DNA from: Actinacidiphila guanduensis
Lineage (GTDB): Bacteria > Actinomycetota > Actinomycetes > Streptomycetales > Streptomycetaceae
Assembly: GCF_900103985.1 (NCBI RefSeq)
Contig: NZ_FNIE01000006.1
Location: forward strand, 434,001-498,000
Length of the DNA stretch: 64,000 nucleotides
Direction: 5' to 3'
In this document: in pieces, positions 12,604 to 21,287 of the stretch
Position numbering within the stretch: position 1 is the stretch's first letter
Layout: every line of letters starts with the position of its first letter
Program-made: the position numbers and the translations under genes
The notes under the pieces: model-generated
Database searches by the model: none
Told to the model about the DNA's origin: nothing
What the model saw: only the letters and a program-made list of their open reading frames with translations

Positions 12604-13012
12604 ACGGGTACCTGCCCGTGCCGGGCTTGCCCCGCCCGGCGTTCCCGGCCGCAGGTCCACCGGGAGCGCCGGGGCGGGCGGGGCGGGCGGACGGGCCGCT
12701 CGCATCGCCGGTCGAGGGGCCGGGCGAGCACCACCCGCCCCGGGCGCCCCGGCGTACTCCCGCCGGGGGCCGCGCCGCCCGTACGATCGCCGGAACCCTC
12801 AACACCGGGGTGTACGGCCGCAGTTCGGACCGGAATGGACCGACCGGCACCGCACGCAGCACTCGTTCGCGCACCACCTCGCAGCACGCGGGCCCCGCCC
12901 GCACCCGCACGGCCCGTACCACCCGTACCGCCCGGTTCAGCCCGCACCACCCCGTACCGCCCGCACCGCCCCGCACACCCGGCGATCCCAGCAGACGAAG
13001 GAAGGCACCGCC
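12604..13012. other. Intergenic stretch without recognised gene
   Basis: About 410 bases of GC-rich sequence between the oxygenase and the AlaX-type gene, same strand. The last part is low-complexity, with many CCCGTACCGCC-like and CCCGCACC-like units. I see no convincing coding sequence or strong terminator; a promoter for the AlaX-type gene may lie here. Confidence 0.5.
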
Positions 13013-13690
13013 GTGCAGCGCCATCTCTACTTCACCGACACCTACCTCACCGAGCAGGCCACCACCGTGGCGCGTGTCGGCCGCGGGGAGGACGGCGGCC
13101 CGTGGATCGCCCTGGCCGACAACATCTTCCACCCGCAGGGCGGCGGCCAGCCCAGTGACCTCGGCACCGTGGACGGCCACGCCGGCCGCGGCCGCAAGGG
13201 CGAGGACGAGGGCTGGGTCGTGGTCGACCTGCTGGCACCCGACGGCTCCGACACCGCCGAGCAGCCCTTCGCGGTCGGCGACGCGGTGACCGCGCGGATC
13301 GACGCCGAGGCGCGGCGGCTGCACGCGGCCCTGCACACCGCGGGCCACCTCATCGACGCCTACGTGCGCAGGCTCGGCCTCCCGCACGCGGGCAACAGCC
13401 ACTTCCCGGGCCAGGCCCGGGTGGACTACCTCGTCGAAGACCGCGCGATCGACCGCGCGGAACTCACCGAGCAGCTCGGCAAGCACCTCGCGGAGTCCGT
13501 CGGCGCCGCCCTGCCGGTGACCGCCGGCTACCGCGACGGCGTCCGGCACGTCACCATCGAGGGCCTGAACTCCGAGCCCTGCGGCGGCACCCACGTGCGC
13601 GACCTGTCCCTGCTCACCGATGCCTCGATCCGCTCGATCAAGGTCAAGTCCGGGCGGCTGCGCGTCGGTTACGACGCGGCCCACGTCTGA
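13013..13690 (+). CDS. AlaX-type alanyl-tRNA editing protein
   Basis: 225 residues resembling the free-standing editing domain of alanyl-tRNA synthetase, which deacylates mischarged tRNA such as Ser- or Gly-tRNA(Ala). The zinc site is intact: HTAGH near residue 108 gives the two histidines, and CGGTH near residue 190 gives the cysteine and third histidine. There is no aminoacylation domain. The GTG start has AAGGAAGG upstream. Sitting between the NRPS oxygenase and the MFS exporter, it may protect the producer against a non-proteinogenic amino acid that would be mischarged. That role is inference; a housekeeping trans-editing role is the alternative. Confidence 0.88.
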   Translation: MQRHLYFTDTYLTEQATTVARVGRGEDGGPWIALADNIFHPQGGGQPSDLGTVDGHAGRGRKGEDEGWVVVDLLAPDGSDTAEQPFAVGDAVTARIDAEARRLHAALHTAGHLIDAYVRRLGLPHAGNSHFPGQARVDYLVEDRAIDRAELTEQLGKHLAESVGAALPVTAGYRDGVRHVTIEGLNSEPCGGTHVRDLSLLTDASIRSIKVKSGRLRVGYDAAHV

Positions 13691-13703
13691 CCCCGCCGCG
13701 GGC

Positions 13704-13728
13704 CCGGCCGGCGGATCCCGCCGGCCGG
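13704..13728 (+). terminator. GC-rich hairpin after the AlaX-type gene
   Basis: Perfect 11-base inverted repeat (CCGGCCGGCGG / CCGCCGGCCGG) with a 3-base loop, 13 bases after the stop codon. There is no clear T-run, as is usual in Streptomyces. Confidence 0.55.
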
Positions 13729-13877
13729 CCGCTCCCGGCACAACGCCCCCGCCGTGCGCGGGGGTTCCCCGGCCGCGGTGCCGGTCCTCGGCGCAGCCCG
13801 CCGGACGACCGGCAGCCGGCCCCGCCCGCACCCGCACGGCCCCGCGCCCACCGCCGCCCGGACCGGAGGTCTCCCCC

Positions 13878-15233
13878 ATGGCCAACTCACCTGTCGCCGA
13901 AGCCCTTTCGACCGCGCCCGCGGCACCGCCGCCGCTGCGCCGCAACTGGAACTTCCAGGTGCTGTGGATAGGCGCCACCAGCATGACGCTGGGGGTGGAG
14001 GCGGTCGACGTCGCCTACCCGCTGCTGGTGCTGGCGATCAGCGGATCGCCGGGCCTGGCGGGCCTGTTCGCCTTCGTCCAAGCCGCCGCGAACGTGCTGC
14101 TCGGGCTGCCCATCGGCAAGCTCGTGGACCGGCTCGACCACCGCAGGACCCTGCTCTTCGCCGAGGGCTTCCGCGCGGCCGCCACCGGCTCGGTGGCGCT
14201 CGCGCTGGCGCTCGGCGGGGTGACGATGGTCCATCTGATGGTCGTGGCAGCGGTGCTGGGCACCGGCGCGGCCATCGGCGGCCCGGTGCGGATGCTGCTG
14301 GTCCGGAGCGTGGTGCCCAAGGAGCAACTGACGCAGGCGCTCACCCAGGACGAGGTCCGCGAGGGCACGGCGGCGCTGGCCGGTCCGGCGATCGGCGGCG
14401 TGCTCTACGGGATCACCCGCACCCTGCCGTTCGTGGTGGGCGCCGCCACCTTCGTCTTCTCGCTGCTGTGCGCGCTCGTCATCCGGCTGCCCCCGAAGGG
14501 CGCGCAGGCCGGGGCAACGGGCGTTGCCGCGGGGGCCGTCGGGGCCGGGGACGAGCCGGAAGCGGACGAGTCGGCCGCCACCGAGGGCTCCGAGGGCGCC
14601 GAGGACGCCGCCGAGGGCGAAGAGGCGGGCGCCGGGGGGATGTTCGCCGGCGTGCTGGAGCTGTGGCGGCAGCCTGCGCTGCGCGGGGCGCTCACCCTGA
14701 TCGCCACCTTCTACCTGGTGGTCACCGCGGTGACCTTGGTGGTCGTGGTGAGCCTGCGCGAGGACCAGCACGCCTCGGCCGGCACCGTCGGCCTCGCGCT
14801 GACCGGCGGCGCGGTGGGCATGCTGGCCGGCTCGCTGCTGGTCAAGTGGCTGCACGCGGCACTGCAGCCGGGCCGGCTGCTGGTCGCCGTCTCCGCGGTC
14901 GCGGCCGTCTGCGTGGCTCTGCTCGCGCTGCCGTGGGGCCCCTGGTGGGTCTTCGTGGTGCTGCTCCTCGCGCACCTGACGCTGCCGGCGCTGCGGGTGC
15001 TGATCGACATCATGATCCTGCGCCAGGTGCCGGAGGACCGGCGGGGCCGCACCATCGTGGCGACCATGACGGTGCTGAGCGTCGGCCCGCCGCTGGGCAC
15101 GCTCGCCTCGGGTCTGCTCATGCAGTTCGCGAGCGTGGACTGGGCGATCCTGGTGCTGGCGGTGGTGCAGGGCGCGGTCACCCTCTACGGCGTCCGCGAC
15201 CCGCAGATCGCGCGGGCGGCCTGGCCCGAGTAG
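13878..15233 (+). CDS. MFS transporter, probable exporter
   Basis: 451-residue major facilitator with about twelve hydrophobic helices. The cytoplasmic loop between helices 2 and 3 has the MFS pattern GKLVDRLDHRRTL. The central loop, about residues 213-255, is long and rich in Glu/Ala/Gly. The ATG at 13878 has GGAGGT ahead of it. It is flanked by hairpins and lies among NRPS cluster genes, so export of the peptide or self-resistance is likely. Families of this type (enterobactin exporter/MFS_3-like) move siderophores and antibiotics. Substrate unknown. Confidence 0.88.
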   Translation: MANSPVAEALSTAPAAPPPLRRNWNFQVLWIGATSMTLGVEAVDVAYPLLVLAISGSPGLAGLFAFVQAAANVLLGLPIGKLVDRLDHRRTLLFAEGFRAAATGSVALALALGGVTMVHLMVVAAVLGTGAAIGGPVRMLLVRSVVPKEQLTQALTQDEVREGTAALAGPAIGGVLYGITRTLPFVVGAATFVFSLLCALVIRLPPKGAQAGATGVAAGAVGAGDEPEADESAATEGSEGAEDAAEGEEAGAGGMFAGVLELWRQPALRGALTLIATFYLVVTAVTLVVVVSLREDQHASAGTVGLALTGGAVGMLAGSLLVKWLHAALQPGRLLVAVSAVAAVCVALLALPWGPWWVFVVLLLAHLTLPALRVLIDIMILRQVPEDRRGRTIVATMTVLSVGPPLGTLASGLLMQFASVDWAILVLAVVQGAVTLYGVRDPQIARAAWPE

Positions 15234-15255
15234 GAGCCTTCACCGCCCCGTACCG

Positions 15256-15293
15256 CAGGCCCCCGCCGTCCGTGACAGGGCGCCGGGGGCCTG
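15256..15293 (+). terminator. Hairpin terminator after the MFS gene
   Basis: Inverted repeat CAGGCCCCCG (15256-15265) and CGGGGGCCTG (15284-15293), followed by TCATTTA. It begins 22 bases after the exporter stop codon. Confidence 0.65.
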
Positions 15294-15392
15294 TCATTTA
15301 CCTGTACACGCCAAACGTGACCCACTCGTCACCGCAGACCCGCAGGTCACAGCCCCCATGGGGCCGCCGCGACATGGTTGCACCGCTACATA

Positions 15393-15569
15393 TTTTGACA
15401 ACCTTGATGACAAGTGGAGTGCGCCACTTCGCCCGGCGGATTCCTGTGCAGCGGGCGACCGTTGGACCACACAAGGTGAGGGGTCGATGGAGACGCCCCT
15501 CACAAGGCCATCACGGTTTTTGGCAACTTTAGTCATGACTCATAGCATCCAGTCAAGTATGATGACACC
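15393..15569 (+). promoter_or_regulatory. Upstream control region of the HTH/TPR regulator
   Basis: AT-rich by local standards. It holds TTGATGACAAG (15404-15414), identical to a site in the NRPS/mbtH gap, plus the palindrome AGTCATGACT (15531-15540) and AGTCAAGTATGATGACA (15551-15567). The shared elements suggest the regulator controls itself and the NRPS/mbtH genes (inference). Confidence 0.55.
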
Positions 15570-15689
15570 GTGGTCGAGCAGCGGGGACCTGCCCGAGCAC
15601 ACAGCACGACGACGCGGCCATCGGGGGCCCGAGGGGACGCGCCGACACCCCGGACTCCTGTTCGCGGATGAGCGAGGAAAGTGGTTCGC

Positions 15690-16919
15690 ATGCAGTACCT
15701 GGAGCAGCCCGCCTTCGGAAAGCTCGTCAACAGCCTGCGCCGTGAGCGGGGGATGTCCCAGGCGGACATCTCCGGCGAGGGCGTTTCCTCCAGTTACGTC
15801 TCCCGGCTCGAGTCGGGACACCGCGCCCCCACCCCCCAGGCGGTGCGGCACCTGGCCGCGCGGCTCGGGGTGCCCGAGGACACCTTCCAGGCCAGATCGC
15901 CCCAGGTCGTCGCCACCCTCCAGGCCGAGGGCACCGCCGCGCTGGAGGACTCCCGGCCGCGCGCCGCCGTCGAGGCGCTGCGGGTGGCCGCCGTCGAGGC
16001 CAAGGACGCCGCACCCGAGCTGCTGTGGCAGGTGCTGTGGAACCTCGCGCGCGCCCACGAGCAGCTCGGCGAGCGGACCGAGCAGCGCGAGGTGCTGACC
16101 CGCGCCCTGGAGGTCGGCGACGTGCTGGACTCCCCCGTGCTCCAGGTCAAGGCGCTGGTCGAACTCGCCGTGTGCGCACGCGTCGCCGGCGACGTCGAGG
16201 AGTCGGTGGCCTTCGCCGCCCGCGCGCTCGCGCTCGGCGAGCAGCACGCCCAGATCCCCCGCGCCGATGTCGCCCGCACCCTGCTCGCCCTGGTCGCCGC
16301 CGAGTCCGAGGCCGGGCGGCTCGCCGAGGCGGTCCGGCACGCCGAACTCGCCCAGCGGATCCCGGCGGAGGAGCTGGGCCCGTTGCGGGTGCGGGTGCTG
16401 TGGACGGCAGCCACCGTCGCGGTACGGCAGGGCTCCGGTGAGCGCGGCCTCGAACTCCTGGAGGAGGCGCTGGAGGTGGCCGACCGCAAGGACGACCTGC
16501 TGACGTGGGGCCGGTTGCGGCTCGCCGCGGTCAGCCTGCGGCTGCGGCTGCAGGACGAGGTCACCGACCAGGTCGCCCAGTGGTACCGCGAGGCCGAGAC
16601 GGTGGTCGGGCTGATCGGCAACCGGGTGCACCAGGCGGAACTGCTCGCCATCCAGGCGCGGATGGCCTTCATCCAGGGGGACGCCCGGCGGGCCGCCGAA
16701 CTGGCCGGCAAGGTCCTCGCCGAACCGGACGCGCTCGCCCACCACGACCGGATGCGCACGGAGATCCTGCTCCACCAGGCCGAGATCGTGCTCGGCAGCT
16801 CGGAGCAGCCGGTCGCTGCGCTGCGCTCGGTGGCGGAGTCGCTGCAGTCCTCGGGGAACCTGGACCTGGCGACGGAGGCGTGGAAGGCGCTGGCCGACGC
16901 CCTCGTCAACGCGGGCTGA
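15690..16919 (+). CDS. Helix-turn-helix (XRE) regulator with TPR-like C-terminus
   Basis: 409 residues. The N-terminus is an XRE-type helix-turn-helix (GKLVNSLRRERGMSQADIS, then SSSYVSRLESG). The rest, about residues 75-405, is all-helical and tetratricopeptide-like with repeated A/L/E heptad patterns, as in Rgg/PlcR-type or Streptomyces XRE-TPR regulators that sense a peptide or small molecule. I chose the ATG at 15690 because GAGGAAA lies nine bases upstream; a GTG at 15681 would abut that site. It is the last gene of the NRPS block and a good candidate for the cluster-situated regulator acting at the palindromes described above. Confidence 0.85.
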   Translation: MQYLEQPAFGKLVNSLRRERGMSQADISGEGVSSSYVSRLESGHRAPTPQAVRHLAARLGVPEDTFQARSPQVVATLQAEGTAALEDSRPRAAVEALRVAAVEAKDAAPELLWQVLWNLARAHEQLGERTEQREVLTRALEVGDVLDSPVLQVKALVELAVCARVAGDVEESVAFAARALALGEQHAQIPRADVARTLLALVAAESEAGRLAEAVRHAELAQRIPAEELGPLRVRVLWTAATVAVRQGSGERGLELLEEALEVADRKDDLLTWGRLRLAAVSLRLRLQDEVTDQVAQWYREAETVVGLIGNRVHQAELLAIQARMAFIQGDARRAAELAGKVLAEPDALAHHDRMRTEILLHQAEIVLGSSEQPVAALRSVAESLQSSGNLDLATEAWKALADALVNAG

Positions 16920-16920
16920 T

Positions 16921-17200
16921 TCGCTACGGGGCGGCTTCCCGCCGCTGGGGTTCCCGGCCCGTCGCCGATGGCCGCGCCGCTGTCGTTACGGGGCGGCTTC
17001 CCGCCGCAGCGGTTCCTGTCTCGTCGCCGATGGCCGGCCGGATGGCCTGTTGCGCGCGCCGTTCCTCCCCCAGAGCTTCGCCCGGGAGGTACCCCCAGCG
17101 CCCCTGAAAACCTCGCCCTTCGCGCGCAGGGCGAGCACCTTGGGGGCGCTGGGGGACTGCGCGACCAGCCACGACGGCGCAGCACCCGGCACCGTAGAGG
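16921..17200. repeat. Two ~52-base direct repeats plus a dispersed intergenic repeat
   Basis: Two near-copies start TACGGGGCGGCTTCCCGCCG and end GTCGCCGATGG (about 16924-16970 and 16986-17032). They are followed by a GC-rich element with an AGCTTCGCCCGGGAGGTACC-like core that recurs near 18880 and 23130 in either orientation. No coding sequence. Confidence 0.7.
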
Positions 17201-17227
17201 AACCCTCGTGGCGAAGGCTGGGTCCCG

Positions 17228-18514
17228 TCAGAGGAGTTCGGTGGTGACCAGGGAGACGACCACGGCCAGGACGACGATGGGGAGGGAGCCGGGGTGGCCC
17301 AGGAGGAGAGCGACGAGGATCACGGAGCTGACGGGGAGCCGTAGGACGGAGACGACCGCCGCCGACATGCCCGCGGCCATCGCCGGGACGAGGCCGAACC
17401 CCGGGAGGGGTGCGAGCAACACCCCTGCGGCCCCGCCCAGGAACAGCGCGGGGAACACCGGCCCGCCCCGCAGACCCCCGAGGCACACCGCGTAGGCGAA
17501 GCCCTTGAACGCGAGGACGGCGACGAGCGCGCCCACGGACCAGGCGTGCGGGTGCGTGCCGAGTTCGCCGAGCGCGGCCTGCCCGGAGAGCATCACATCC
17601 GCGGGCGAGCGGCCGGTCGCCGCCGCGTACACCGCCCCGCACGCGGCCGCGGCGAGCGCGCACCCCACGATCACGGGGAACGGCCGTCGTTCCACCAGCC
17701 GCGCGGTGAACCGTCCGGCGAGCACGACCCTGTTGAGCAGCACCCCGAGCGCGGCGGCCAGCAGGATGCCCCACACCACGTCGCCCCAGTCCAGCAGGGG
17801 CGGCGCCGGCAGGCCGAGGTCCAGGCTGTCGGTCTTGAGCCCCGTCCAGTGCCCGAACCCGGTGAACAGCACCGCGCCCACGCCGCTGGCCAGCAGCGCG
17901 GGCAGCATCACCGCGAGCAGCTGCGGGCCGCCGATCCCCGAGACCTCCATCAGCAGCACCGCGGCCACTACCGGGTTGCCGAAGATCACGGCGATCGCCG
18001 AGGCGGAGCCGGCCGCGCCCACCACGGCGTTGCCCTGCTCGGTGGCGGGGGCGCGGGCCAAGTCGCGGAAGAGCAGGGCCAGCCCGCCGCCGAGCGCGAT
18101 CATCGGGGCCTCCGGGCCGAGGACGGCGCCCATCGGCAAGCTCGCGACCGCGGCCAGGGCGACGCCGGGCAGGGCCGCGACGGAGGCGCCGCCGGGCTGC
18201 AGCCCCTGGGCCGGTACGTGGCCGCCGCGCCCCGGCAGCCGCGTCACCACCGCGGCGACCACCACGCCGCCCACCCCGAGCAGCGGGAACGGCCACCACC
18301 ACGGCGGCTGGTCCCACCCGAGCGACTTCGGCCAGGCCTGCCACAACAGGTGCTCCAGCTCGTGGAGCCCGGCGAGGAACCAGAATGCCGCGAGCGAGAC
18401 GGGGATGCCGATGACTCCGCAGAACACCAGCCCCCGCTGATACGGCTTCCTGCGCACCACCTCGCCCAGCGGGTCCCCCGCACCCACAGTCACTCCACCC
18501 TCACCGTGCGTCAC
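17228..18514 (-). CDS. ClC-family chloride channel/transporter
   Basis: 428-residue polytopic membrane protein with about ten hydrophobic helices. The motif GPEAPMIALGGG matches the ClC anion-binding loop (G-x-E-x-P); the glutamate that gates or couples transport is present. There is no CBS domain, so this is the short bacterial form. The start is uncertain between 18514 and an internal GTG 21 bases further in that has a GGTGGA upstream. It stands alone between repeat-rich spacers and shows no link to the biosynthetic clusters. Confidence 0.88.
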   Translation of the reverse strand: MTHGEGGVTVGAGDPLGEVVRRKPYQRGLVFCGVIGIPVSLAAFWFLAGLHELEHLLWQAWPKSLGWDQPPWWWPFPLLGVGGVVVAAVVTRLPGRGGHVPAQGLQPGGASVAALPGVALAAVASLPMGAVLGPEAPMIALGGGLALLFRDLARAPATEQGNAVVGAAGSASAIAVIFGNPVVAAVLLMEVSGIGGPQLLAVMLPALLASGVGAVLFTGFGHWTGLKTDSLDLGLPAPPLLDWGDVVWGILLAAALGVLLNRVVLAGRFTARLVERRPFPVIVGCALAAAACGAVYAAATGRSPADVMLSGQAALGELGTHPHAWSVGALVAVLAFKGFAYAVCLGGLRGGPVFPALFLGGAAGVLLAPLPGFGLVPAMAAGMSAAVVSVLRLPVSSVILVALLLGHPGSLPIVVLAVVVSLVTTELL

Positions 18515-19007
18515 CCCCCGAAACTACCTCGCTGCGCTTGCTGCGGGAACGGCCACTCGCCGTCGCGGCCCCCACCATTCCCGGCCACCACCCGGTGGCC
18601 TCGTCTGGGGGCGCGCCCTCCGGGGGAGCAGTTCCCCGCGCCCCCAAGAAACGGCAACCCGCCGCAGGGGGTTCTCCGCGTTCCCGGCCGCAGGCGGGAC
18701 CTTGGCTGGTCGCGCAGTTCCTCCCCCAGCGCCCCTGGGTTGTACGGGGCTCGCCTCACGCGCGAAGGGCAAGGTTCTTCAGGGGCGCGGGGAACTGCGC
18801 GAGCAAGCGGCCACCGGCCTCAGGACGGCATCGAACCCCGTGGGGCAGACGGGAGCCCGAAAGGGGCGCTGGGGGTACCTCCCAGGCGAAGCTCTGGGGG
18901 TGGGGGTACCTCCCAGACGAAGCGCTGGGGGAGAACTGCGCGACAAGCCCACGGCGAGGTGCAGGCGGCAACGGCGGCGAACCCCCGCGGCGGGAAGCCA
19001 CCCCCGT
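18515..19007. repeat. Spacer made of dispersed Streptomyces-type intergenic repeats
   Basis: About 490 bases with several overlapping copies of the GGGGGTACCTCCCAGGCGAA-like element (about 18868-18935), a related piece near 18715-18800 and CGGCGGGAAGCC-like pieces. Same family as at 17050-17200 and 23095-23190. Nothing protein-like was seen. Confidence 0.6.
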
Positions 19008-20408
19008 TCAAGCAGAAGCTGCGAGGACCCTTCCGCTGCGCACCGCTTCGCGGAGCGCAGCGAAGTCGCGCTCGTTCTGATCCGCGTACGCCTCGGCGAA
19101 AGCCGAGACCGCTCGGTCGAAGACCTCCCCGCCGCCGAGGTAGGCGGCGATCGCGACGCGGTCGCCGGAGCGCGCGTGCGCGCGCGCCAGAGTGGCCCCG
19201 CAGAGCTCGCCGAAGGCCCGCATCCCCGCCGGCACCATGACCTCCGGCTGCGGAATGCCCTTCCAGTCCCGCAACTGCCGGACGTAGAAGTCGCGCCGCT
19301 TCCCGTCGATCCCGTCCGCCCGCTCCCAGCCGAGGAAGATGTCGCTGGTGGCCTGCATGAGCCGCTGCCCGGAGACCACCCGCTCGCCCTCGGTCGCGTG
19401 GTCGCCGCCGCCGAGGTGGGCGGCGAGCACCGAGGTGTCGGCCTCCTTGGCCTGGAGCAGCAGCGGGTCCTGGTCGTCGCGGCCGAGCAGCAGCACGATC
19501 CAGCAGCGGGTGCCGACGCTGCCGACCCCGACCACCTTGCGCGCCATGTCCACCACCCGGTACTGGCGGAGCAGGAACCGCCGGTCCGAGGGGAGCGTAC
19601 GGGCGTAGCGGTCGAGCAGGAGGCGGATGCCCTCCTCCAGGTCGCCGCGCTCGACGTCCGGCAGCAGGTCCTGCAGCGGCACGATCAGCGGCGGGTCGGC
19701 CGCGATCCGCCGCTCGCCGCCCACGACTTCGGTGAGCTTGCCGAACGCCTGGAGCGTGTCGCGGCCGCGCGCCTTGTCCACCTCGCGCTGCCAGCGGCCG
19801 CGGGCCCGCGCGCTGACCCGCGGCGCGAACCGCTGCCGCACCCACTCCTCGTCGAAGCGCGCGTACCAGACCGCGAGGTTGCCCATCCCGGCGTACTGCC
19901 GCATCTGCTCGCGGTAGGAGCGGACGGTGGCCCGTACCACCGCGGCCCGCTCCTTGGTGTCCCAGCCGTTGGCCCGCCCGGCGATCACCAGGCTGGTGGC
20001 GAGGCGCTTGACGTCCCACTCCCAGGGGCCGGGCAGCGTCTCGTCGAAGTCGTTGATGTCGAACATCATCCGGCGCTCCGGGGAGGCGAGCAGCCGGAAG
20101 TTCAGCATGTGGGCGTCACCGCAGAGTTGGGCGGTGACACCGGTGCGCGGGGTGTCCGCGAGATCGGCGGCCATGAGGGCGGCGGCGCCGCGGTAGAAGC
20201 GGAAGGGCGACTCGGTCATCCGGCCGTAGCGGATCGGGACGAGTTCGGGCACGCGGCTGGCCGACTGCTCCTCCAGCAGGTCGACCGGGTCGCGGCGGCC
20301 GGGCCCCGGGGCGTACTCGGCGTGGCTGGAGCGGGGCGCGACGGCGCGGGCCGCCCGCCCGAGGGCGGCCCGCTCCTGCGGGGTGCGCGAGGGCGCCTGA
20401 GTGGTCAC
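19008..20408 (-). CDS. DUF2252 family protein
   Basis: 466 residues. The DUF2252 family has a protein-kinase-like or aminoglycoside-phosphotransferase-like fold; its substrate is unknown. Family features include FYRGAAALMAADLA near residue 71, LCGDAHMLNF near 95, and FDINDFDE, which resembles a metal-binding kinase loop. The GTG at 20408 overlaps the TGA of the upstream membrane-protein gene by four bases, so the two are translationally coupled. No link to secondary metabolism is visible. Confidence 0.9.
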   Translation of the reverse strand: MTTQAPSRTPQERAALGRAARAVAPRSSHAEYAPGPGRRDPVDLLEEQSASRVPELVPIRYGRMTESPFRFYRGAAALMAADLADTPRTGVTAQLCGDAHMLNFRLLASPERRMMFDINDFDETLPGPWEWDVKRLATSLVIAGRANGWDTKERAAVVRATVRSYREQMRQYAGMGNLAVWYARFDEEWVRQRFAPRVSARARGRWQREVDKARGRDTLQAFGKLTEVVGGERRIAADPPLIVPLQDLLPDVERGDLEEGIRLLLDRYARTLPSDRRFLLRQYRVVDMARKVVGVGSVGTRCWIVLLLGRDDQDPLLLQAKEADTSVLAAHLGGGDHATEGERVVSGQRLMQATSDIFLGWERADGIDGKRRDFYVRQLRDWKGIPQPEVMVPAGMRAFGELCGATLARAHARSGDRVAIAAYLGGGEVFDRAVSAFAEAYADQNERDFAALREAVRSGRVLAASA

Positions 20409-20836
20409 CTCGTCTGGTGCCCGTGCGAGTCCGCGGTCGCCAGCGCCCAGATGACGAAGACGTCGATGGCGATGAGGACGATCGCCCACAGCGGGTAGTG
20501 CGGCAGCCAGATGAAGTTGGCGACGACCGACAGGCCCGCGAAGAAGATGCCGAGCAGCCGGGCCCACAGGGCCCCGCGGATCAGCGACAGACCGGCCAGC
20601 ACCACCAGGCAGCCGAGGACGAGGTGGATCCAGCCCCAACTGGTGACGTTGAACTGGTACGCGTAGCCGTGCGTGACGACCAGCACGTCGTCATGGGCGA
20701 TCGCGGCGATCCCCTCCAGGATCGACATCACCCCGCCGAAGATCATCATGACGGCGGCGAAAAGTATCCAGCCGGATCGCCACATCGGGGGACCGCTACT
20801 GTACCCGGAATTGCGCCGGACGTCGGAGGAGGTCAT
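20405..20836 (-). CDS. Small four-helix membrane protein (DUF7144-like)
   Basis: 143 residues with four hydrophobic helices. It has the pattern common in actinomycete membrane proteins, with a glycine-rich first helix (FAAVMMIFGGVMSILEG) and a WGWIHLVLG second block. I chose the ATG at 20836, preceded by GAGAGGAA. It is upstream of and overlaps the DUF2252 gene. Function unknown; I assign the family from the overall pattern only. Confidence 0.8.
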   Translation of the reverse strand: MTSSDVRRNSGYSSGPPMWRSGWILFAAVMMIFGGVMSILEGIAAIAHDDVLVVTHGYAYQFNVTSWGWIHLVLGCLVVLAGLSLIRGALWARLLGIFFAGLSVVANFIWLPHYPLWAIVLIAIDVFVIWALATADSHGHQTR

Positions 20837-21287
20837 GTCGATTCCTCTCGCAGAGCCCACGGCACCGGCCTGGACCGGCCGGGGCGACTCACCACCTCCA
20901 GCGTGCCACGGCCGCCCCGGTTCGGCAGCGCGACGCGATACAGTCGGCGAAGCAGCAGGTCAGAGCGGCCGCCGACCCGGTTGCACGCCTCGGACACAAA
21001 GGGTTTTCCGGCCCTGTCATTGCCGGTGCGCGCCTTCCCCGCCGCCCCTTGTACGCCCTTCCCGTAGCCGAATACGGAATTACGCGTACGCGGGTTTTGC
21101 AGGTGCGGTTCCGGATAATCCCGGCAGCTGGAAAAGGGCCGCATCCGTCGGCCGGCCACCGCCGCGTCCCGTTCCGTACGCCGCTGGTCGGCTCTGGCGC
21201 GGGTGGCCGCGAGGGAGCTACGCTCTCGCCGATGACTACTCCTTCTGGCAACAGATTGGGGGACCCGTCCACGCAAGGTGAGTGCTG
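20837..21287. other. Divergent intergenic region; possible 18-codon leader
   Basis: About 450 bases between the small membrane-protein gene and the plus-strand 21288 gene. The middle (20990-21110) is AT-richer, with direct pieces such as ACGGAATTACGCGTACGCGG, and may hold both promoters. A short reading frame, ATG 21232 to TGA 21286-21288, touches the next ATG as TGATG and could couple translation, but its GAGGGAG is 14 bases away, so I do not call it a gene. Confidence 0.4.
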
